12,290 nucleotides of DNA from Dysgonamonadaceae bacterium (GTDB lineage Bacteria; Bacteroidota; Bacteroidia; Bacteroidales; Azobacteroidaceae). Each line of letters opens with the position of its first letter. The stretch's first letter is position 1. Made by a program: the position numbers and the translations under genes. Location: positions 1-12,290 of the forward strand of contig JAIRSN010000030.1 in the NCBI GenBank assembly GCA_031255425.1, given 5' to 3'. Under the pieces are notes generated by a model. That model ran no database searches and was not told the origin of the DNA. It saw only the letters and a list, made by a program, of their open reading frames with translations. This document shows positions 8,601 through 12,290 of this stretch, piece after piece.

Positions 8601-8900
8601 CAAGGTGACCGGATAGCGGGTCTTCGCGGCCGTTATTTTTTCCTGATAAACGGCATAGCCGATGTACGAAACCGTCAGCGTGCTTCCGACGGGAGCGGAG
8701 AGTTCAAAACCGCCCTCCAGGTCGGTCACCGTGCCGAGCGTAGAGCCTGCAATCGCGACGGAGGCGCCGATCACCGCCTCGCGGTGGGCATCCGTCACCT
8801 TTCCCGTGATTCTTTGGACCTCCTGCGCCGCGCTGTCCGCGATTGCGAAGCAACCGGAAACCGTCAGCGCCAGAAGAAGTATTCGTTGTTGTTTTTTCAT
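5694..8900 (-). CDS. susC: SusC/RagA-family TonB-linked outer-membrane transporter
   Basis: A 1068-residue TonB-dependent receptor that imports glycan across the outer membrane with its SusD lid. A signal peptide (cleavage probable after SAA at 23-25) is followed by a carboxypeptidase-D-regulatory-like domain, about residues 30-100 (ITGKVTDAHREAVIGASVAI ... VSYIGY). Next comes the TonB-box region ALDEVVVVGYGTQ (107-118) and the plug. The plug carries the SusC signature LKDAGSAAIYGSRAAGGVVL (208-227), with small changes (AGS for the commoner ASA). The beta barrel fills the remainder and ends in GIDLSF with a C-terminal Phe, as outer-membrane barrels do. Length is normal for the family. It heads the unit susC-susD-GH97 and starts 30 bp downstream of a terminator hairpin. 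VSGC at 14-17 resembles a lipobox, but SP-I cleavage is the family norm. Confidence 0.95.
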   Translation of the reverse strand: MKKQQRILLLALTVSGCFAIADSAAQEVQRITGKVTDAHREAVIGASVAIAGSTLGTVTDLEGGFELSAPVGSTLTVSYIGYAVYQEKITAAKTRYPVTLQEAAEALDEVVVVGYGTQRRSELTGAISSVRAKDVRDFSTRSLAESLSGLAAGVMITKGDGDPGGAAEILIRGAGSVNGMSPLFIVDGVAQDAGFKFNMRDVESIEILKDAGSAAIYGSRAAGGVVLITTRHGRRGEKATIQANARYGMRNITSHIQLLNTTDWIRAHDAFGTGNTLDLLGATRPEDLPNTNWMDVLFDTGIEQEYGLSVTAASDKVTFFLSGGFLSEKGVYLDTKAERFSFRNNLEYQFNKHITLGESFYGNTTKTNPSTQSSIYNHTIPFRTVPVAPVYDENGNYAPTPQKAGSGPNFAGLEDLYHVFNDHNYTLNAQAYLHILFVKGLELKVTGAGEWTGFSKNTFTEYRNFGPVEVKPQRLDASAGTLQNLMFNAVLTGEKTLGNHSLKAMVGTEFWKKDGYNLSVTGYEFSIPVAESLALASPGNTKDATDNLPIERRESFFGRINYNYLGKYLLTANIRADASDRFVGKNRWGYFPSLNAGWRISEEDFLKPYIENRIDNAKIRASWGRLGNDAIPQFMYESTYSGMGISHSFDGTSASQAGYWIATFGNRSIKWEEIDQTDLGVDLSFLRNRLTLTYDYYNRQTKDMLYPASLSLSSGMSYYFNSDRPGNTLSYFANAGLVENKGHEITVGWADRKQAFRYSVGANASFNANRVRRIGADISSIDEGLNDSWRLLARTENGMPMAMFYGYGVLGIFQNQAQVDEYNQRALDAWRAQNPNHTRFDPATGQPLDFEGNVLGIYYQKEQTGVGDLIFDDNGQGRVTALSRKYIGNPWPKMTLGLNLNLEYRGFDLSAVFQGAFGFDMMNLIKPYTQMFSSDNTTADIFKTSCFGKDNTAVTGFPRVGYLDAKGSFIGDGAANRNYSTVSGYLLEKGDYLKLKNLVIGYTLPKTVVRKAALENVRIYISAQNVFTLTRYSGIDPETGGGVLLRGVDHQNRYLPSRLISFGIDLSF

Positions 8901-8930
8901 GGTCTTTTTATTTGATTCGACAAAACAATA

Positions 8931-8960
8931 GAAAAAGCGAGTGGAGATCTCGCTTTTTTC
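8931..8960 (-). terminator. Rho-independent terminator between the 272-aa secreted-protein gene and susC
   Basis: AAAAAGCGAG (8932-8941) pairs perfectly with CTCGCTTTTT (8949-8958) around a 7-base loop, with T/A-rich flanks on both sides. On the minus strand the RNA stem ends in CUCGCUUUUUC, a good terminator 22 bp after the stop of the secreted-protein gene. The hairpin is nearly symmetric, so it could also act on plus-strand transcripts. It lies only 30 bp upstream of the susC ATG. Confidence 0.8.
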
Positions 8961-8981
8961 TATCAGGGATACGGGGAACTG

Positions 8982-9800
8982 TTATTCAACGGTTTTCATC
9001 ACTTTCGTTGCGGTGAACGTGCCGTTTGCTTTCCGGGCTTTTTCGATAAACAATCCGTTTTCCGGTTGTTTCGAAAGTTTCATTCCCTGTAAATTGTAAT
9101 ATTCGTAGCCAACGACGGGCGAACCGGTTGCCACCGGAGGAATACCGGTGGTGGCGATGGAGGTGCAATAAGGCGCATATCCGCCTGCCGTATACGACCA
9201 GAATCCTTCGTAATCATCCGCATAAAATTCCACGCTCTTTTTGGTGCCGGTGTAGGGGGCGCTGGTGAACGCATTTTCCTCTACCGCATCTATTATACTT
9301 CCTTCCGGAAGCCAACCGGCAGGCCATTGCCACCACAGGGCGCCGGCGGCTGCGGGCGTGTATTCAAACCCGAAAACCTGCATGGCAAAGTACGTAACCG
9401 TTCCCGGCACCGTAGCCAGCTCCAAGTCGAACGTGTTTGCCAGTTGGGAAAAACACCAGGTTGTACCGTAGATGTTGCCTTTGATCAGTTTCAGGCGGTT
9501 GCAATCGCCGTTGAAGTCGCCGAACCCGGTCCAGCGGTTAACCGCCAGGCTGCGGGTGCCGTCTTCATTGGCAGGCGTTTCTTTCAGCCATTCTTCCAGC
9601 GCCGTACCGGTCACATCTACCGCAAAAGTAAAAGCTTCATCTATTTCAAAATCGTTGGAAGCCGCCCATGTTTCATTTTCACAATCCCATTTCACAATGA
9701 AGTAGCCGTTTTCATCCACCGGGTTATTCAGTGTCTGTGCATTTACACAAAAAGCCGCCATTATCAGGGCAGCCCATACTAAAGTAATTTTTTTCGTCAT
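8982..9800 (-). CDS. Secreted protein of unknown function with a T9SS-like C-terminal tail
   Basis: A 272-residue exported protein that I do not recognise as a named family. A signal peptide ends at VNA/Q (21/22). The mature part is acidic and rich in aromatic residues (WWQWPAGWLPEG at 156-167, EGFWSYTAGGYAPY at 198-211) and has cysteines at 40, 100, 116 and 212, hinting at disulfides. It appears all-beta, possibly a lectin-like or carbohydrate-binding fold, but that is only an impression. Residues 229-272 (VVGYEYYNLQGMKLSKQ ... GLFIEKA ... KVMKTVE) follow the pattern of the type IX secretion sorting domain: YnLqG, a Gly-hydrophobic-Ile strand, and a Lys-containing end. It would then be surface-attached or released. 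It has its own promoter upstream and a terminator before susC, so it neighbours the PUL without clearly belonging to its operon. Confidence 0.75.
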   Translation of the reverse strand: MTKKITLVWAALIMAAFCVNAQTLNNPVDENGYFIVKWDCENETWAASNDFEIDEAFTFAVDVTGTALEEWLKETPANEDGTRSLAVNRWTGFGDFNGDCNRLKLIKGNIYGTTWCFSQLANTFDLELATVPGTVTYFAMQVFGFEYTPAAAGALWWQWPAGWLPEGSIIDAVEENAFTSAPYTGTKKSVEFYADDYEGFWSYTAGGYAPYCTSIATTGIPPVATGSPVVGYEYYNLQGMKLSKQPENGLFIEKARKANGTFTATKVMKTVE

Positions 9801-9833
9801 GATATTTTAAAATTTAGCGTTAATAATACCCTG

Positions 9834-9866
9834 CAAAAATAAAAGTTAGAAAAAAGCAAAAACAAT
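9834..9866 (-). promoter_or_regulatory. Bacteroidetes-type promoter for the 272-aa secreted-protein gene
   Basis: Read on the minus strand, TATTTTTG (9841-9834) matches the -7 consensus TAnnTTTG. ATTG (9866-9863) lies 21 bases upstream as a three-of-four -33 match; an exact TTTG also sits at 9860-9857, but with a short spacer. The start of transcription would be near 9827, with a leader of about 27 bases before ATG 9800. Confidence 0.55.
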
Positions 9867-10074
9867 TTTATAAGCAGAATATAAAAAAGGGGTCTGCCGG
9901 AGGTCATTAATCAGTTAATTTCGAATAAAATAGGGGGATTTGAAATAGAGCGCCGTATAAATTGAATATGGCGGCGGGAAACAACGCTGCCTAAGATATT
10001 CCTAAGTCCCTGGTTCTATGCAGGAAATGGATGGGAAACGGGGCAAGGCGTCTCTTTCAACGCCGGGACGCTCC
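9867..10074. other. Intergenic stretch left of the repeat array, no gene recognised
   Basis: About 200 bp between the minus-strand promoter and the first array unit. It contains one imperfect hairpin, CGCCGTAT (9951-9958) with ATATGGCG (9966-9973), with one G-T pair and a 7-base loop, and no T-tract after it. From 10020 the base composition becomes G+C-rich. GGGAAACGGGG at 10033-10043 lies exactly one 42-bp step before the first core and may be a decayed unit, but the match is short. The plus-strand frame that runs through the array is already open from 9966 but has no ATG. Confidence 0.5.
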
Positions 10075-10284
10075 GGGGTAACCCCGAAAACGTCCCGGGG
10101 AAGTTTTTACGGTTGTGGGGTAACCCCAAAAACATCCCAGGCAAATTTTTAGGGTTTTGGGGTAACCCCGAAAGTCTCCCAGGCAAATTTTCACGATTGT
10201 GGGATAACCCCAAAAACGTCCCAGGCAAATTTTTACGGTTGTGGGATAACCCCAAAAACGTCCCAGGCAAATTTTTACGGTTGT
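10075..10284. repeat. Array block A: five units with the CCCAGGCAAATTTT spacer
   Basis: Five 42-bp units. Each runs core, then an A-rich stretch, then (in four of five) TCCCAGGCAAATTTT, then a T/G-rich end such as ACGGTTGT. Units 4 (10201-10242) and 5 (10243-10284) are identical, which indicates recent duplication. Unit 1 is the most divergent (TCCCGGGGAAGTTTTT) and has a longer core arm, CGGGG-TAA-CCCCG. Units 1-3 have core GGGGTAACCCC and units 4-5 have GGGATAACCCC. Confidence 0.95.
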
Positions 10285-10368
10285 GGGATCACCCCAATGT
10301 CAAAAAATTAACGGATTTTTGTTTTTGGGATCACCCCAATGTCAAAAAATTAACGGATTTTCGTTTTT
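10285..10368. repeat. Array block B: two units with the AATGTCAAAAAATTAACGG spacer
   Basis: Two 42-bp units that differ at a single base (TTTTTG versus TTTTCG near the end). The core is GGGATCACCCC. The spacer can form a second, A-T-rich stem, CAAAAAAT with ATTTTTG around TAACGG, in the first unit. The right half (AAATTAACGGATTTT) is shared with block C, and the left half is unique. Confidence 0.93.
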
Positions 10369-10504
10369 GGGGGAACCCCACAAGCTATAAATTAACGGAT
10401 TTTCGTTTTTGGGAGAACCCCACAAGCTATAAATTAACAGATTTTCGTTTTTGGGGAACTCCACAAGCTATAAATTAACAGATTTTCGTTTTTGGGGTGA
10501 CCCC
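10369..10504. repeat. Array block C: three units with the ACAAGCTATAAATTAAC spacer, plus a terminal core
   Basis: Units at 10369, 10411 and 10453, with cores GGGGGAACCCC, GGGAGAACCCC and GGGGAACTCC. They share ACAAGCTATAAATTAAC(G/A)GATTTTCGTTTTT. The third unit is one base short (41 bp) and shifts the phase. A last core, GGGGTGACCCC at 10494-10504, is followed by unrelated sequence. All C units keep the right half of block B, so B and C are mosaics of a common right module. Confidence 0.93.
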
Positions 10505-10700
10505 GAACTTCCCTTTGCGGCGTTTTTTTTGAAACCGGGGAGCCATCGGAAACGATTTTACGCGGGTACGAATCTGAAAATAACGGCGGAAAGAAGAATA
10601 AGGCGCAAAAAAGCCGCCTCTTTGCGACATTTTTACAAAACTTGCTCCCTCTGACTAAATCACTCCGTTTTTCGTGCAAAATAAAAAAAACAATCTCCTG
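10505..10700. other. Intergenic stretch right of the array, no gene recognised
   Basis: About 200 bp with no credible coding sequence. CGCAAA (10604-10609) pairs with TTTGCG (10621-10626) around an 11-base loop and is followed by ACATTTTTAC. This could be a weak terminator for plus-strand transcription coming through the array. GGCGG (10585-10589) and CCGCC (10614-10618) offer a competing pairing. A run of eight T at 10523-10530 has no convincing hairpin before it. Confidence 0.4.
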
Positions 10701-10708
10701 TAACTTTG
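10701..10708 (+). promoter_or_regulatory. -7 promoter element for the leucine-rich repeat protein gene
   Basis: TAACTTTG matches the Bacteroidetes -7 consensus TAnnTTTG exactly and lies 30 bases before the ATG at 10739. No clean TTTG is found at the expected -33 distance; the nearest candidate is TTCG at 10671-10674, which is too far. The leader would be about 24 bases and A/T-rich. Confidence 0.5.
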
Positions 10709-10738
10709 ACACTTGAAATCAAATTAAAATTTTTTATT

Positions 10739-12290
10739 ATGAAAAGTAAAGTACTTTCTTTTTTTATCGCGCTGCTTGCCCTCACGGGAACAGCGAAAGC
10801 GCAGGAAGACATTGTCCTGACGATTGAACTGAACACCGAACTGGACCTGACAACGCAATACACCAGTCCGGCCATGTTTGCCAATATCAACGCGGCTATC
10901 GACGCTGCTTTCCAGGCCTTGGGCAATGGGGAAACGCTGGCTACGCATGGCCAGTATGTGAAAAAAGTGATCCTGAAGGGTTCGGCTCCCTATTCGTATT
11001 ACGATTTGCGGGGCGTGCGGAACGTGTTTTGTTACGGCGGAAAGGCAGCGACCGTGCCGAACACGGCGACTCCTTTCAACGAAGTGGAGGAAATCGATAT
11101 GTCGGAAACCTTGCTGGTCAGCAATAAAATTCAGTCGCCCTTGCAATGGTCGGCTTCGTCCGGGAAATACACGGAAAATAACTATGCTTCCATCGAAGGG
11201 GGTGCTTTTGCCTACCTGAATGTGGATGTACCCAAGCTGAAAAAGGTGATTTTCCCGGCTACCATAACCGCCATCGGCGCGAAGTCGTTCGGAAGATGTA
11301 AATCGCTGGAAGCGCTGGAATTGCCGGAATCCTTAAATGTGATCGGCGGCGACGCATTCAATTCCTGTACCAAGCTGACGTTCCCCAACGGACTGCCCGC
11401 CGGGATGAACAGCAATCTCGGCGCCGGGGCTTTCAACGGATGCTCCAGCTTGGTATTGACCGAATTGCCGGAAAACCTCGCCATCACGGGCGACGCTTCG
11501 TCGGCTTTTATGGGCTGCGCCAATATCGCTTTGACCGCGCTGAATAACAAACGGAGCGGCACCGCCGACGGTTCGAAAGACTTGTACGCCAAAGAACTGT
11601 TCAAAAACAGCGGCATCGCGATTCAGCGGATTCCGGAACCGGAAACATGGAAAATCTACCAAATAGCTGAAAACTCGTTTGAGAACTGTGCCAATATAGA
11701 CACCCTTATTTTCCCGAAAAGTTTGGGAGAAGCCAACAGCCGCCTGCAATCGAAAATCGGCGGAAGGGCTTTTGCCTTGCCTGCCGGAAGCACTGTGCAA
11801 CGGACGTATATCTTCGAATCGGAAAACCCGCCCTTGGCAGGTACGGCTGCGGACGCTTTCCACAAAGGGACGGAAATTGATCCCGATGCGATCGTGTATG
11901 TACCCAGTGCCGCCGCTGTGGAAGCCTTCAAAGCCGTGGCGCCTTACGAGCTGATGAATGTGTTTAAAATCGTCAATGCCGTCAAGGTCGACGGCAGCGG
12001 ACACGGCAGCATCACCACCGATTACGGCACCATCGCCGAAGACGGCACCGTTCAGGTGAAGAAAGGCGATACCGCAACGTTCACCGTTACCCCGGATTAC
12101 GGTTACGCGGTGACCAAGATATTTGTCAACGGCGAGGAAGTAACGGCGGAAGACAATACCTGTACGCTGACAAGCGCCATGACCGACGAGGAATACCTGA
12201 TCACGGTGGAATATGAGCGGATTATCTTTACCATCACGTTGGACGCCGGCGAAAACGGCACCATCACCACCGAATACGGGACGATTGCCG
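10739..12290 (+). CDS. Secreted BspA-type leucine-rich repeat protein with C-terminal beta-repeats (3' truncated)
   Basis: The frame is open from ATG 10739 to the right edge, giving at least 517 residues; the stop lies outside. A signal peptide (MKSKVLSFFIALLALTGTAKA, cleavage before QEDI) directs export. From about residue 165 to 355 run imperfect leucine-rich repeats of the BspA/TpLRR (LRR_5) kind, for example KKVIFPATITAIGAKSFGRC and LEALELPESLNVIGGDAFNSC. The family's 'aF..C.sL' phrase is present several times. VYVPSAAAVEAFKAVAPYEL (about 383-402) is the usual strand that closes such domains. From about residue 415 begins a beta-rich repeat with GSITTDYGTIAEDG at 423 and GTITTEYGTIA at 507, a period of 84 residues, like the bacterial repeat modules of adhesins. 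Expected location is the cell surface, in adhesion or host/matrix binding; a type IX sorting tail may follow beyond the edge. It is transcribed away from the 42-bp array. Confidence 0.88.
   Translation, partial: MKSKVLSFFIALLALTGTAKAQEDIVLTIELNTELDLTTQYTSPAMFANINAAIDAAFQALGNGETLATHGQYVKKVILKGSAPYSYYDLRGVRNVFCYGGKAATVPNTATPFNEVEEIDMSETLLVSNKIQSPLQWSASSGKYTENNYASIEGGAFAYLNVDVPKLKKVIFPATITAIGAKSFGRCKSLEALELPESLNVIGGDAFNSCTKLTFPNGLPAGMNSNLGAGAFNGCSSLVLTELPENLAITGDASSAFMGCANIALTALNNKRSGTADGSKDLYAKELFKNSGIAIQRIPEPETWKIYQIAENSFENCANIDTLIFPKSLGEANSRLQSKIGGRAFALPAGSTVQRTYIFESENPPLAGTAADAFHKGTEIDPDAIVYVPSAAAVEAFKAVAPYELMNVFKIVNAVKVDGSGHGSITTDYGTIAEDGTVQVKKGDTATFTVTPDYGYAVTKIFVNGEEVTAEDNTCTLTSAMTDEEYLITVEYERIIFTITLDAGENGTITTEYGTIA
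12005..12290 (+). repeat. Start of an in-frame tandem repeat of 252 bp (84 codons)
   Basis: The 34-base stretch at 12005-12038, encoding GSITTDYGTIA, recurs at 12257-12290 as GTITTEYGTIA with about seven base changes. The distance is 252 bp. Only the beginning of the second copy is visible. Such modules are usually present in several copies, so the gene probably continues well past the window. Confidence 0.75.

Larger units (their letters stand above)
10075..10504. repeat. 42-bp-period tandem repeat array with GGGG-nnn-CCCC inverted-repeat cores
   Basis: Cores begin at 10075, 10117, 10159, 10201, 10243, 10285, 10327, 10369, 10411, 10453 and 10494. That is nine steps of exactly 42 bp and a last step of 41. 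Each core is an 11-bp (once 10-bp) imperfect inverted repeat, GGGG or GGGA, about three variable bases, then CCCC. It is usually flanked by T-rich sequence on the left and A-rich on the right, which lengthens the stem. The 31 bases between cores fall into three families (see the sub-blocks). The period equals four helical turns and also 14 codons, so both strands show open frames that I regard as incidental. The array sits between two divergently transcribed secreted-protein genes, about 200 bp from each likely promoter. Function unknown. Confidence 0.95.

Noticed and set aside
8850..8852. Lipobox (VSGC, Cys17) in the SusC signal peptide
   Set aside because: The pattern fits loosely, but the residues after Cys remain hydrophobic and a normal SP-I site (SAA/Q) follows. 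SusC proteins are barrel proteins, not lipoproteins.
7002..8915. 637-aa plus-strand ORF antisense to susC (also 412 aa at 5751-6989)
   Set aside because: These have no signal, domain or plausible composition. They are long because the G+C-rich codons of susC leave few stops on the other strand. susC is unmistakable.
9951..9973. Terminator hairpin left of the array
   Set aside because: The stem is eight pairs with one wobble, but no T-tract follows on either strand, and no gene ends nearby.
10016..10270. Minus-strand 84-aa ORF of LPGTFLGLSHNRKN-type repeats
   Set aside because: It is a by-product of the 42-bp period (14 codons), overlaps the opposite-strand open frame, and lacks a ribosome-binding site or promoter.
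10075..10504. CRISPR array
   Set aside because: The conserved core is only 11 bp, and the intervening 31 bases are not unique but shared within families (two units are identical). No cas genes are near. It is a tandem repeat.
11333..12004. 223-aa minus-strand ORF
   Set aside because: It is antisense to the LRR protein, whose signal peptide, LRR phrases and open frame to the window edge are convincing.

Overview
The window looks like a chromosomal segment of a member of the Bacteroidota, most likely Bacteroidales. It carries a SusC/SusD pair with a GH97 glycosidase, signal peptides ending in Ala-Gln, a C-terminal tail that resembles a type IX sorting domain, a BspA-type leucine-rich repeat protein, and promoter-like TAnnTTTG (-7) elements typical of the phylum. 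There are no rRNA, tRNA, transposase or phage structural genes, and no CRISPR array.

Layout. (1) 1-690, plus strand: the C-terminal part of a HlyD-type membrane-fusion/adaptor protein, cut by the window edge. (2) 805-1713, plus strand: a tight three-gene unit of small envelope proteins (YtxH-like, a YqjE/holin-3_6-like membrane protein, and an 87-residue basic protein), behind a good Bacteroidetes promoter. (3) 1780-8900, minus strand: a compact polysaccharide-utilisation locus in the order susC, susD, GH97, with 4 bp and 13 bp between the genes. GH97 residues at the spacings of the SusB catalytic and calcium-binding glutamates suggest an inverting alpha-glucosidase. (4) 8982-9800, minus strand: a secreted 272-residue protein of unknown function, with its own promoter and a clear terminator just before susC. 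(5) 9801-10738: a 938-bp divergent intergenic region. It holds a striking tandem array of ten units of almost exactly 42 bp plus an eleventh core. Each unit opens with an imperfect GGGG-nnn-CCCC inverted repeat, and there are three families of spacer. (6) 10739 to the right edge, plus strand: a large secreted leucine-rich-repeat protein (BspA type) that runs into an 84-residue-period beta-repeat region and is cut by the edge.

The susCD-GH97 block would bind and import an alpha-glucan-type oligosaccharide and trim glucose from it in the periplasm. No regulator of the locus (SusR, hybrid two-component system, or ECF sigma/anti-sigma pair) and no GH13 endo-enzyme lies in the window. The first 1.75 kb is visibly richer in A+T than the rest, so it probably belongs to a different genomic neighbourhood from the PUL.

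The least explained element is the 42-bp array. Its period equals four turns of B-DNA and also 14 codons. Its arms persist while the loops vary, and its units are mosaics. It is not a CRISPR, and I do not think it is a protein gene.
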